Shown piece after piece: positions 53,557 through 61,720 of a DNA stretch of 64,000 nucleotides. The translations under genes and the position numbers were made by a program. Source of the DNA: Micromonospora pallida (lineage in GTDB: Bacteria; Actinomycetota; Actinomycetes; Mycobacteriales; Micromonosporaceae); NCBI RefSeq assembly GCF_900090325.1, contig NZ_FMHW01000002.1:5829001-5893000 (forward strand), given 5' to 3'. The notes under the pieces are model-generated. The model ran no database searches, was not told the DNA's origin, and saw only the letters and a list, made by a program, of their open reading frames with translations. The number at the start of each line of letters is the position of its first letter. Position 1 is the stretch's first letter.

Positions 53557-53600
53557 CAGGGGTCCCCTGCTACGCATAAAGCGGTAACAGGGGACCCCTG
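53557..53600. repeat. Intergenic hairpin of the CAGGGG family, copy 3
   Basis: CAGGGGTCCCCTG (53557-53569) and its exact complement CAGGGGACCCCTG (53588-53600) around an 18-nt loop, between convergent genes (dcd and an NlpC/P60 gene). Same core as copies at 7182 and 34247. Confidence 0.85.
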
Positions 53601-53608
53601 CTACCAGC

Positions 53609-54649
53609 TCAGCCGGGGCGACCGTAGCTGTGCACCGGGCCGTCGTCGGCGCGTTTCATCCGTACCGGGACGCCGGCCCGAGAGGCGTGCACCACCCAGC
53701 CGTCGCCGACGTACATGCCGACGTGGTGCAGATCGGAGTAGTAGAAGACGAGGTCACCGGGGCGTAGCTCGCTCCGGCCGACCTGGGCGGTCACCCGTCG
53801 CTGCTGGGCGGCGTTGTGCGGCAGGGCGACCCCGGCCCGCGCCCAGGCGGCAAGCATGAGCCCGGAGCAGTCGTACGCGTTGGGCCCTTCGGCTCCCCAG
53901 ACGTAGGGCTTGCCGATCTGCGCGCAGGCGAAGCTGACCGCCCGGCCGGCGGCGCCGCCGGGGTAGGCGGCCGGGCAGGGGGCGGGCCGCAGGCTGGTGC
54001 CGCCACCGGTGCCGTACGCCTTCAGGCGTGCTTTCTGGAGCCGGGCGATGGTGGCGTCGATCTGCTGTCGCTTCGCGTCCAACTGGCGGTCGACCTGGCC
54101 GAGTTGGACGATCAGCCGGTCCAGCGGGTCCTTGCGGGCAGTGAGCTGGTTTCGCAGCTCGACCACGTGCCGGATGTCGGCCTGCTGCCGACGGGCGAAC
54201 TGGTCGAGGAGTTCGAGCTGCTGGACGACGGCGGCCGGCGACGGGTTGGCCAGCATGGCGTTGAGGGCGGAGGCGTTCTCCCCCTTGTACGCCCGTACCG
54301 CGATTCCGTCGACCTTGGTCATGGCTCGGTCGATCTCGCGTCGTAGCGGCTCGATGCGGGCGGCCAACGCTGCTGCCTGTCCCCGCTTGTCGGCGAGCGC
54401 CTGTCGGGTGGCGTTGTGCTGTTCGATGACCGGTTCGAGGGCGTTCCACTCCCGGTCGATCTGGCGTTCGATCTCGGCGACCGAGGGTTCGGCGTGGGCC
54501 ACGCCGGCCCCGCTCGTCACGATGACGGCGGCTCCGACGAGGACGGTGACGACGGTGGTGAAGCGGGACCAACATGGACGCGGCGCAGCCGTCGTCCGGG
54601 CAGCCGGGGCCGGCCGGACGGACGGTGGCCGCGGGGCATGGTGTGCCAC
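53609..54649 (-). CDS. NlpC/P60 peptidoglycan hydrolase with N-terminal coiled coil
   Basis: A 346-aa exported endopeptidase. A signal sequence (VVTVLVGAAVIVTSGAGVAHA, ending near residue 52) precedes a coiled coil (about 55-210; IERQIDREWNALEPVIEQHN, LRREIDRAMTKVDGIAVRAY) and a C-terminal NlpC/P60 domain with catalytic Cys (YDCSGLMLAAWARAG) and His (HHVGMYVGDGWVVHASRAG). It resembles mycobacterial RipA/RipC-type D-Glu-mDAP endopeptidases that act at division sites. The GTG at 54649 has a strong SD (AAGGAG). It is preceded by a ydaO (c-di-AMP) riboswitch, as many actinobacterial wall hydrolases are. A paralogue lies upstream on the same strand. Confidence 0.93.
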   Translation of the reverse strand: MAHHAPRPPSVRPAPAARTTAAPRPCWSRFTTVVTVLVGAAVIVTSGAGVAHAEPSVAEIERQIDREWNALEPVIEQHNATRQALADKRGQAAALAARIEPLRREIDRAMTKVDGIAVRAYKGENASALNAMLANPSPAAVVQQLELLDQFARRQQADIRHVVELRNQLTARKDPLDRLIVQLGQVDRQLDAKRQQIDATIARLQKARLKAYGTGGGTSLRPAPCPAAYPGGAAGRAVSFACAQIGKPYVWGAEGPNAYDCSGLMLAAWARAGVALPHNAAQQRRVTAQVGRSELRPGDLVFYYSDLHHVGMYVGDGWVVHASRAGVPVRMKRADDGPVHSYGRPG

Positions 54650-54676
54650 CGGGCTCCTTGCTCCTTCTTCCTGGGA

Positions 54677-54900
54677 CCGCCTACCGGGTTAGCTGACGGG
54701 TTCGGGCGGGAAGGGAGCGCCCTACCTTGGGTACGGATTCACCCCGATGGTGCTGGTGGTTCCCCGGCTCGCTCTGTTGTGGCGATGTTCCTGTTGTGGC
54801 GACGCGCCGTCGTGGTTTCTGTCGTGGCGACGTGTCGTCGGGCGACTCGGCGGTGTCGAGCCGTTTCCGCCTCGGAATGGCGGACCTGTCACCGACTCGG
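54677..54900 (-). promoter_or_regulatory. ydaO/yuaA cyclic di-AMP riboswitch
   Basis: On the minus strand, leader of the NlpC/P60 gene, the conserved blocks appear in order: CCGGGGAACC (near 54765), ATCGGGGTGAATCC (near 54745), GTAGGGCGC, then CCCGAACCCGTCAGCTAACC with GGTAGGCGG (54707-54678). These are the hallmark segments of the ydaO riboswitch found before actinobacterial cell-wall hydrolases. The 5' limit is uncertain, because the P1/P2 region is more variable. c-di-AMP binding turns such genes off. Confidence 0.85.
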
Positions 54901-55060
54901 CAAGTGCCGAGGCTAGAGACGAGCGTCACCGGTCCGCAACACGGTTCGCCGCAGTGCCACCTGCCGATTTCCGACAGTAACCACAGTGAGGCTCGGTCGT
55001 TCACCGGCGTCTACGGAGCTACCGGCAGCAGCATCGCGACCGGCGACATTGGCCCAGCAC

Positions 55061-55093
55061 GAAGGAGCCCCGGCCGTCGGCCGGGGCTCCTTC
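55061..55093 (-). terminator. Terminator of the second NlpC/P60 gene
   Basis: GAAGGAGCCCCGG and its complement CCGGGGCTCCTTC around a 7-nt loop, 11 bp beyond the stop on the minus strand. Confidence 0.9.
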
Positions 55094-55104
55094 GTCAGGT
55101 GTGG

Positions 55105-56115
55105 TCAGTAGGGGCGGCGGAAGCCCGCGACCGGCATGTGGCTGATGCTGGCCACCTGCACCGGCTTACCGGCACGGGGGGCGTGCACCATGATGCCGTT
55201 GCCCAGGTAGAGGCCGACGTGGTGCAGGTCGCTGAAGAAGAAGACCAGGTCGCCGGGACGTGCCTCGGAGCGGCTGATCGCCTTGGTCTCGCGCCACTGC
55301 GCGCCGGTGAAGTGGGTCAGGTGGATACCCGCGGCCTTGTAGGCGTACTGGGTGAGCCCGGAGCAGTCGAACGAGTTCGGCCCGGTGGCGCCCCAGACGT
55401 ACGGGTCACCGACCTGGGCGCAGGCCGTCCTGATCGCGGTGTTGGCGGCGCTGCTGATCACGCCCTTGATCAGCGGACAGCCGGGAGCGCTGACCGCCGT
55501 CTTCGGCATGGACGCCCGCAGCCGCTTGATCTCGGTGTCGATCTTCGTCTTCTTCGCCGCCAGGTCCTTCTCCTGCTTGACCTGGCTGGTGATGATGGTG
55601 TCCAGCTTCTGCTTCTCGGTCTCGTACTTGGTCCGGATCGCCACCACGCCCTGGAGTTCCCTGCGCTGGTGGGCGGCGAGCCGGTCGAGCATGCCCATCT
55701 GCTCGCCCAGGGTGCCCGGCTTGGCGCTGACCAGCAGCGCGCCGATCTCCTGGGACGGGCCGGTCATGTAGTGCCGGGCGGCCAGGGCACCGATCCGGTT
55801 CATGGCCATGTCGCTCTGCAGCGCGAGCGGCTCGATCTTCTTCTGCAGCTCGGTCGACTTCTTCTGGTTGACCTTGAGCTGGCTACGGACCTCGTTGTAC
55901 TTCTCGATCGTGGGCTCCAACTGCTCCCACTGCTTGTCGATCTGCGCCTCGATCTCCTCGGGAGTGGGCGCAGCGTACGCGGGAGCAGCGAGCAGGCCGG
56001 CACCGACCACGGCGGCGGCGGCCAGGGTGACCAGGTGTCGAACGAACCGGCGCAGCCCACCCGGACGAGTGGGGAGCTGATCCGGTGCGTGACGCTGAGG
56101 GGGCGGGGTTGCCAC
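55105..56115 (-). CDS. NlpC/P60 peptidoglycan hydrolase, paralogue without the riboswitch
   Basis: A 336-aa exported endopeptidase from GTG 56115 (SD AAAGGAG, 9-nt spacing). The signal sequence (LVTLAAAAVVGAGLLAAPAYA), coiled coil (IEAQIDKQWEQLEPTIEKYN, STELQKKIEPLALQSDMAMN) and NlpC/P60 domain (FDCSGLTQYAYKAAGIHLTH, DLHHVGLYLGNGIMVHAPRA) closely parallel its downstream sister. Frame extension upstream to 56247 is not supported. No ydaO element is seen in its leader, so the two paralogues are probably regulated differently. Confidence 0.92.
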   Translation of the reverse strand: MATPPPQRHAPDQLPTRPGGLRRFVRHLVTLAAAAVVGAGLLAAPAYAAPTPEEIEAQIDKQWEQLEPTIEKYNEVRSQLKVNQKKSTELQKKIEPLALQSDMAMNRIGALAARHYMTGPSQEIGALLVSAKPGTLGEQMGMLDRLAAHQRRELQGVVAIRTKYETEKQKLDTIITSQVKQEKDLAAKKTKIDTEIKRLRASMPKTAVSAPGCPLIKGVISSAANTAIRTACAQVGDPYVWGATGPNSFDCSGLTQYAYKAAGIHLTHFTGAQWRETKAISRSEARPGDLVFFFSDLHHVGLYLGNGIMVHAPRAGKPVQVASISHMPVAGFRRPY

Positions 56116-56248
56116 CGGCACGAACTCCTTTGGCGACCAGACCACTGGGCGCCTCGCGGGGAAGAAGCGGGCGAGGCAGACGATCCACAGCAGCCGGTGC
56201 CCCACATTAGGGAAGCCACGCAGCGATATCAAGACAAGGAGTTTCACA

Positions 56249-57289
56249 CTACGCTCCGGCTACCGAACGGACACCCACCGTGCCAGATCCACCGACGATG
56301 GCGGTCAGGACATCGTCGAGCGTCACCACGCCGAGCGGGTGCCGCCCGTCGCTGACCAACACCATGTGCCGTCGCTCACGGCGCATCGAGAGCAGCAGGT
56401 CGGCCAGGGTACGGTCCGGCGGCACCACCGCCAGCGGCCGGTACACCTCCGCCGGCACGGGGGTACGCCGACTCGCGCCCCCGTACCCGAGCACGTCCTT
56501 GACGTGCACGAAGCCGAGCACCCGGCGGGTGGTGCGGTGCACCACCGGGAAGCGGGACCGTCCGGTACGGGTCGCCAGCACCTCCAGCGCGGCCGGTGAG
56601 ACGTCCTCGGCCACCGTGGTAACCGTGGACCACGGCTGCAGCGCGTCGGCGGCGGTACGGGTGTGCAGGGCGAGCGCCGCGGTGATCCGGGCGTGCGCGG
56701 TGGAGCCGAGCAGTCCCTCGGTGCGCGCCTGCGACACCAGGCCGGACAGTTCCTCGGCGGTGAAGACGGTCTTCACCGCGTCCGCCGTCTCGATCCGCCA
56801 GAACCGCAGCACCCGCCGGGACGCCCACTTCATCGCCAGCAGCAACGGTTTGGTGGCGAGGCAGAAGGCCAGCATCGCCGGGCCCAGCCAGAGCGCGGAC
56901 AGTTCCGGCCCGGCCAGGGTGAGGTTCTTCGGCACCATCTCGCCGACCACGGTGTGCAGGAACACCACCACGCCGAGGGCGATCACGAAGGCCACCGGGT
57001 GGACCGCCCCGGCGGGCAGGCCGCCCGCGTGGAAAAGCGGTTCCAGCAGGTGAGCCAGGGCCGGCTCGGCGATCGCGCCGAGACCCAGCGAGCAGACCGT
57101 GATGCCGAGCTGGGCGCCGGCGATCATCAGCGGGATCTGGTTCATCGCCGACAGCGCCCACCGAGCCCGCGCCGAGGTCGCGGCGAGCGGTTCGATCACC
57201 GTACGGCGGGACGCGATCAGCGCGAACTCACTGCCCACGAAGAACCCGTTGCCGAGCAGCAGGACGACGCCGGTCAGCAGCTCAAGCAC
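56249..57289 (-). CDS. DUF21/CBS membrane protein (hemolysin C/CorC family)
   Basis: A 346-aa protein with an N-terminal DUF21 (CNNM) transmembrane domain of three or four helices (LLTGVVLLLGNGFFVGSEFA, GAQLGITVCSLGLGAIAEPA, VVVFLHTVVGEMVPKNLTLA) and two CBS domains (residues about 205-335). It has no C-terminal CorC_HlyC domain, unlike its neighbour. The family is linked to divalent cation (Mg, Co) export or homeostasis. It begins 8 bp inside the end of the neighbouring paralogue and is coupled to it. Confidence 0.9.
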   Translation of the reverse strand: MLELLTGVVLLLGNGFFVGSEFALIASRRTVIEPLAATSARARWALSAMNQIPLMIAGAQLGITVCSLGLGAIAEPALAHLLEPLFHAGGLPAGAVHPVAFVIALGVVVFLHTVVGEMVPKNLTLAGPELSALWLGPAMLAFCLATKPLLLAMKWASRRVLRFWRIETADAVKTVFTAEELSGLVSQARTEGLLGSTAHARITAALALHTRTAADALQPWSTVTTVAEDVSPAALEVLATRTGRSRFPVVHRTTRRVLGFVHVKDVLGYGGASRRTPVPAEVYRPLAVVPPDRTLADLLLSMRRERRHMVLVSDGRHPLGVVTLDDVLTAIVGGSGTVGVRSVAGA

Positions 57290-58652
57290 GCTCCACGGCC
57301 TCCTCGGGACGGATCACGCGCACCTGCTCGACCCGGTGCCGCTCGACCTCGACCACGGTGAACTCGTAGCCGTCCTCCCCGACCGTCTCGCCGGGCACCG
57401 GGATCCGCCCGAGCCGGGCCATCAGGAAGCCACCGAGGGTTTCGTACGGGCCGTCGGGAAGCCGGAAGCCGGTCCGCTCGACCAACTCGTCGGCGCGGAG
57501 CACCCCGTCCACCAGGAGGGACCGTTCCCCGCCCGGGACGGCGCGCTCCACCGCTCCGCCCTCTGGCATAGCGGCGGGGTCGAACTCGTCGGCGATCTCA
57601 CCGACGAGTTCCTCGACCAGGTCCTCAACGGTCACCACCCCGTCGGTGCCGCCGTACTCGTCGACCACGATGGCCAGGTCCGCGCCGGCGGTCTTCAACG
57701 CGGTCAGCACGCCGTCGAGGTCCAGGCTCTCCGGCACGTACACCGGGTCGCGGGCGATCTGCCCGACGGTGGTGGCCGGCCGCCGGATCAGCGGGACGCC
57801 GAGCGCGTCGGGCACCCCGGCGACCCCGGTCACCAGGTCCAGGGTCTCCTCGTAGACCGGAAAGCGGGTACGCCCGGTCCGCTGGGCCAGGGCGAGCAGT
57901 TCGGCGACAGTGGCCGTGGCCCGCAACGCGACCACGTCGACGCGGGGTGTCATCGCCTCGGCGGCCCGCTTGTCCGCGAACCGGATCGTCCGCCGCATCA
58001 GCATCGCGGTCTCCGGGGGCAGCGCACCCGCCCGCGCCGAGATGGCGGCAAGCAAGCCGAGTTCCTCCGGGCCACGGGCGTTGGCCAACTCCTCCTGCGG
58101 TTCCACGCCCAGCCGCCGGACCAACCAGTTGGCCGAGTCGTTCAGGCCCCGGATGAGCCAGCCCAACGAGCGGGAGAAGGCCCGCATCGGGCCGGCGGTG
58201 ACCAACGCGGCGGGCAGCGGCCGGGCCAGTGCCACGTTCTTCGGGATCAGTTCGCCGACGAGCATGGAGACGAGGGTCGCCAGCGCCAGGGCGAGCAGCG
58301 GGGTGAACCGGGCGGTGGCGTCGCCGGCGACCGGGCGTAGCAGCGGGGCGAAGAGTCGGGCCAGCGCCGGTTCGGCGAGGTACCCGGTGAGCAGCGCGGT
58401 GATGGTGATGCCGAGCTGCGCCCCGGAGAGCTGGAAGGAGAGTTCGCGCAGCGCCCGGCGGACCGTCCCGGCACGGCCGTCCCCGGCGGCGGCCCGTCGG
58501 TCGATCTCCGCCCGGTCGACGGTGACCAAGGCGAACTCGGCCGCGACGAAGAACGCGTTGCCCACGGTCAGCAGGAGGAAGCCGAGCAGGGGCAGCAGCG
58601 TGGTCAGCACCAGACCGTCGATGACCGTCTCACCTCGGCGAGATTCTCCCAC
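57282..58652 (-). CDS. DUF21/CBS/CorC_HlyC membrane protein (hemolysin C family)
   Basis: A 456-aa protein: DUF21 membrane domain (LLLTVGNAFFVAAEFALVTV, SGAQLGITITALLTGYLAEP, LVSMLVGELIPKNVALARPL), a pair of CBS domains (about 205-335; MTPRVDVVALRATATVAELL, DLAIVVDEYGGTDGVVTVED) and a C-terminal CorC_HlyC domain (about 360-450). First gene of a two-gene unit of such paralogues, an arrangement common in actinomycetes. The start GTG 58652 is not certain; an in-frame GTG at VLTTLL is possible. Confidence 0.9.
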   Translation of the reverse strand: MGESRRGETVIDGLVLTTLLPLLGFLLLTVGNAFFVAAEFALVTVDRAEIDRRAAAGDGRAGTVRRALRELSFQLSGAQLGITITALLTGYLAEPALARLFAPLLRPVAGDATARFTPLLALALATLVSMLVGELIPKNVALARPLPAALVTAGPMRAFSRSLGWLIRGLNDSANWLVRRLGVEPQEELANARGPEELGLLAAISARAGALPPETAMLMRRTIRFADKRAAEAMTPRVDVVALRATATVAELLALAQRTGRTRFPVYEETLDLVTGVAGVPDALGVPLIRRPATTVGQIARDPVYVPESLDLDGVLTALKTAGADLAIVVDEYGGTDGVVTVEDLVEELVGEIADEFDPAAMPEGGAVERAVPGGERSLLVDGVLRADELVERTGFRLPDGPYETLGGFLMARLGRIPVPGETVGEDGYEFTVVEVERHRVEQVRVIRPEEAVERA

Positions 58653-58765
58653 GACGGCCTACTACCGGACGAGTACGCAGAACCGTGAAGCCACGGTCTC
58701 CAGCCACCGTCGAGTCACGCCCGAGGGCGGGCCCGAGCCGCCACCCCGTTCGGCCGGCGACCGGT

Positions 58766-60961
58766 TCAGCCGGCGACCGGTTCAGCCTCCTGGCCGTCGC
58801 GGGCCTGCTCCGGCTTCACGGACCGGAGCAGCACGCTGGCGACGTCGACCACCTCGACCTGCTCCCCGGCGCCCTTGCCGTTGACCCCGTCGCTCAGCAT
58901 CGTGGAGCAGAACGGGCAGCCGACCGCGATGGTCTTCGCGCCGGTTGACATCGCCTCCTCGACGCGGTCCACGTTGATCCGCTTGCCGATCCGCTCCTCC
59001 ATCCACATCCGGGCACCGCCGGCACCACAGCAGAAGGAACGCTCACTGTTACGCGGCATCTCGGTGACGGCCTCCTTGGCGGAGGAGCCGAGCACCTCGC
59101 GCGGCGGGGCGAAGACCCGGTTGTGCCGACCCAGGTAGCAGGGGTCGTGGTAGGTGACGCCGCCGTCGACCGGCTGGACCGGGGTGAGCTTGCCGGTCGA
59201 GACCAGGTGGGCCAGAAGTTGGGTGTGGTGCACCACCTCGAACTCGCCGCCGAGCTGCCCGTACTCGTTGCCGAGCGTGTTGAAACAGTGCGGGCAGGTG
59301 GCGACGATCTTGCGCTTGTTCTTCTCCCGACCCTCGAACGCCTCGTTCAGGGTCTCCACGTTCTGCTGGGCGAGCATCTGGAAGACGAACTCGTTGCCGA
59401 TCCGGCGGGCCGGGTCGCCGGTGCAGGTCTCGCCCTCGCCGAGGATCGCGAAGGAGACGCCGGCCTCGTGCAGCAGCGTGGCCACGGCCCGGGTGGTCTT
59501 CTTGGCCCGGTCCTCGAACGCGCCGGCACAGCCCACCCAGAAGAGGTACTCGAAGTCCTCCACCTCGCCGACCCGGGGCACCTCGAAGTCGAGGCCCTTG
59601 GTCCAGTCCTCCCGGGTGTTCTGCGGAGCGCCCCAGGGGTTGCCCTTGTTCTCCAGGTTGCGCAGCATCACGCCGGCCTCGGACGGGAAGCTGGACTCGA
59701 TCAGCACCTGGTAACGCCGCATGTCGACGATGTGGTCGACGTGCTCGATGTCGACCGGGCACTGTTCGACGCAGGCTCCACAGGTGGTGCAGGACCAGAG
59801 CACGTCCGGGTCGATGACGCCGCCGTCAGCGGCCCCGCCGATCAGCGGCTTCTCCGCCTCGGCGAGGGCGAGCACGTCCACGTGGGCGAGCTGGGCGGCG
59901 GTGGCCTTCTCCTCGCCGGTGAGGTCCTTGCCGCCCCCGGCCAGCAGGTACGGGGCCTTCGCGTACGCGTGGTCGCGCAGGCTGAGCACGAGCAGCTTCG
60001 GCGAGAGGGGCTTGCCGGTGTTCCAGGCCGGGCACTGTGACTGGCAGCGACCGCACTCGGTGCAGGTGCTGAAGTCCAGCAGGCCCTTCCAGGTGAACTG
60101 CTCGACCTGGGCCACCCCGAACTGGTCGGACTCGGGGTCGGCCTCCTCGAAGTCCAGCGGCTTGCCGTTGCTCGTCATCGGGCGGAGCCCGCCGAGACCG
60201 GAGCCGACGCGGCCCGGGTCACGCTTGAAGAAGATGTTGAAGAAAGCCAGGAAGCGGTGCCAGGCCACACCCATCGTCACGTTCAGGGCGATCACGATGA
60301 GCCAGGTCATCGAGATGATGATCTTGATGAGGGCGGCGACGCTGACCCCGGACTCCCAGTCGGGCAGCACCGCGCCGACCGCGTGACTGACCGGAGTGGC
60401 CCAGGCCGGGTACTCGAAGTGGTCGGTGGCGACCTTGAAGCCCCGGATCAGGAAGCCCATGATCAGAACGGCGAGGACCACCGCCTCGACGAAGTAGCCC
60501 TGCCACATGGTCGAGCCGGTGAACCGGGAACGCCCGCCGGGCCGGCCGGGCCGGTTCCGGATCCGGATGGCGATCAGCACCACGATGCCGACCACCCCGA
60601 GTACGGCGATCAGCTCGGTGACCAGACCGTAGACCGCCCAGCCACCGATCAACGGCAGGCCGCCGGTGGGTGAGACCACCTCGAAGTACGCCTCGAGCAC
60701 CAGCAGGGACAGCACGACGAAGGCGACCATGACGAACCAGTGCGCGGCACCCACCACGCTCCAGCGCAGCATCCGGGTGTGCCCGGCCGTCTCGGCCAGC
60801 ATCGCCTTCGTCCGGGTGACCGGGTCACCGAACCGCCCGGGATCCGGCTGCCCGAGCCGGACGACTGCCACGATCCGCAGCACCGCCTGCACGGCCACCC
60901 ACACCGCCAGTGCGGTGATGGCGGCGGCGAGGATCGTCGTGACGAGCTGGACGCTGCCCAT
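58766..60961 (-). CDS. Membrane Fe-S oxidoreductase, EtfD-like (heterodisulfide reductase-related)
   Basis: A 731-aa protein. The N-terminal half has about six transmembrane helices of the NarI/heme-b type (to about residue 245). Two 4Fe-4S ferredoxin motifs follow (STCTECGRCQSQCPAW at about 290, SCTTCGACVEQCPVDIEH at about 395), then two CCG domains (FWVGCAGAFEDRAKKTTR, TYHDPCYLGRHN, SFCCGAGGARMW). The layout matches M. tuberculosis Rv0338c (EtfD), which passes electrons from ETF and acyl-CoA dehydrogenases to quinone. ATG 60961 has SD GGGGAGG. The GTTAC-N6-GTAAC palindrome upstream is shared with the FadE5-like gene, supporting a role in fatty-acid oxidation. Confidence 0.88.
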   Translation of the reverse strand: MGSVQLVTTILAAAITALAVWVAVQAVLRIVAVVRLGQPDPGRFGDPVTRTKAMLAETAGHTRMLRWSVVGAAHWFVMVAFVVLSLLVLEAYFEVVSPTGGLPLIGGWAVYGLVTELIAVLGVVGIVVLIAIRIRNRPGRPGGRSRFTGSTMWQGYFVEAVVLAVLIMGFLIRGFKVATDHFEYPAWATPVSHAVGAVLPDWESGVSVAALIKIIISMTWLIVIALNVTMGVAWHRFLAFFNIFFKRDPGRVGSGLGGLRPMTSNGKPLDFEEADPESDQFGVAQVEQFTWKGLLDFSTCTECGRCQSQCPAWNTGKPLSPKLLVLSLRDHAYAKAPYLLAGGGKDLTGEEKATAAQLAHVDVLALAEAEKPLIGGAADGGVIDPDVLWSCTTCGACVEQCPVDIEHVDHIVDMRRYQVLIESSFPSEAGVMLRNLENKGNPWGAPQNTREDWTKGLDFEVPRVGEVEDFEYLFWVGCAGAFEDRAKKTTRAVATLLHEAGVSFAILGEGETCTGDPARRIGNEFVFQMLAQQNVETLNEAFEGREKNKRKIVATCPHCFNTLGNEYGQLGGEFEVVHHTQLLAHLVSTGKLTPVQPVDGGVTYHDPCYLGRHNRVFAPPREVLGSSAKEAVTEMPRNSERSFCCGAGGARMWMEERIGKRINVDRVEEAMSTGAKTIAVGCPFCSTMLSDGVNGKGAGEQVEVVDVASVLLRSVKPEQARDGQEAEPVAG

Positions 60962-60979
60962 AGCGTTGGCCTCCCCGGT

Positions 60980-61084
60980 CTACTGCCTGGCGAGCGGCTC
61001 GGCGACCGGGGTCGGACGTCGCGCCGCCGGCTGACCGCCGCGACCCCAACCCGCCTGGTCGATGACCTTGCTCCGCTCGGTCAT
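60980..61084 (-). CDS. Possible 34-aa leader ORF before the EtfD-like gene
   Basis: A frame from ATG 61084 to TAG 60980 encodes MTERSKVIDQAGWGRGGQPA plus a short Arg/Pro tail. It ends 18 bp before the main ATG, and the main gene's SD lies in that gap. It has no SD of its own, so it may be a leaderless upstream ORF or chance. Confidence 0.3.
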   Translation of the reverse strand: MTERSKVIDQAGWGRGGQPAARRPTPVAEPLARQ

Positions 61085-61105
61085 GCAGTGCAGCCTACGC
61101 GCAAG

Positions 61106-61121
61106 GTTACCCGTTAGTAAC
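61106..61121. promoter_or_regulatory. Palindrome GTTACCCGTTAGTAAC, putative fatty-acid regulator operator
   Basis: Same half-sites and spacing (GTTAC-N6-GTAAC) as the site before the FadE5-like acyl-CoA dehydrogenase gene (37783-37798). It lies about 22 bp upstream of the small leader frame and 145 bp before the EtfD-like ATG. Confidence 0.6.
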
Positions 61122-61241
61122 GTGAGGAACCTCGCACCTGGCTGCGCCGCCCTGCGGACACCTTAGAAGGAGACGGCGACCTGTGCGGGTCAGGGGTTCG
61201 GCACGGCGACGCCGCGCCGAACCGGGAGACCACCCCGGCGC

Positions 61242-61505
61242 TCAGCGCCAGCGGGACAGTACGACCAGCGAGGCGACCATCGCGCCGAAGCCGACCGCGA
61301 GGTTCCAGTAGCCCCACGCGGCGACCGGGTACGCCTGCTCGGAGAGGTAGTACACCACCAGCCAGCCGATGCCGAAGACGATCAGCGCGACCGCCACGAC
61401 GGGCAGCCAGACCGGGCTGGGCTTCCGCGTCGCCGCCGTTGCCGTCGGACGCACGTCCGTCGGCGGGGTGTACACCTTCTTCTTGCGGACCTGTGACTTG
61501 GGCAC
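61242..61505 (-). CDS. crgA: Cell division protein CrgA
   Basis: An 87-aa protein: MPKSQVRKKKVYTPP at the N-terminus, then two transmembrane helices (VWLPVVAVALIVFGIGWLVV and LAVGFGAMVASLVVLS) around the conserved YYLSEQAYPVAAWGYWN. CrgA is an actinobacterial septum protein that interacts with FtsZ, FtsI and FtsQ and modulates division. It is divergent from the DUF881/sortase operon, the usual neighbourhood near the pknB/pbpA division cluster. Confidence 0.96.
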   Translation of the reverse strand: MPKSQVRKKKVYTPPTDVRPTATAATRKPSPVWLPVVAVALIVFGIGWLVVYYLSEQAYPVAAWGYWNLAVGFGAMVASLVVLSRWR

Positions 61506-61720
61506 GACGCTCTCCAGAGGGGATACGACCTCGTCCGGCCTGACAACCGGGCGCGGGGGCGACGGTCCATGGCCAATAATGTTTCGACAGCTAGCGTAGT
61601 CCCGTAGACCCGTTCAGGCCACGAACGGGGTCAATCGAATGCGGGTAGTGACCGAAAAGAGCGGAACTGGTCGGGTGCCGAACCCGTTCTGACGGGTGAC
61701 ACCAGGGGAAGGATCGCTCG

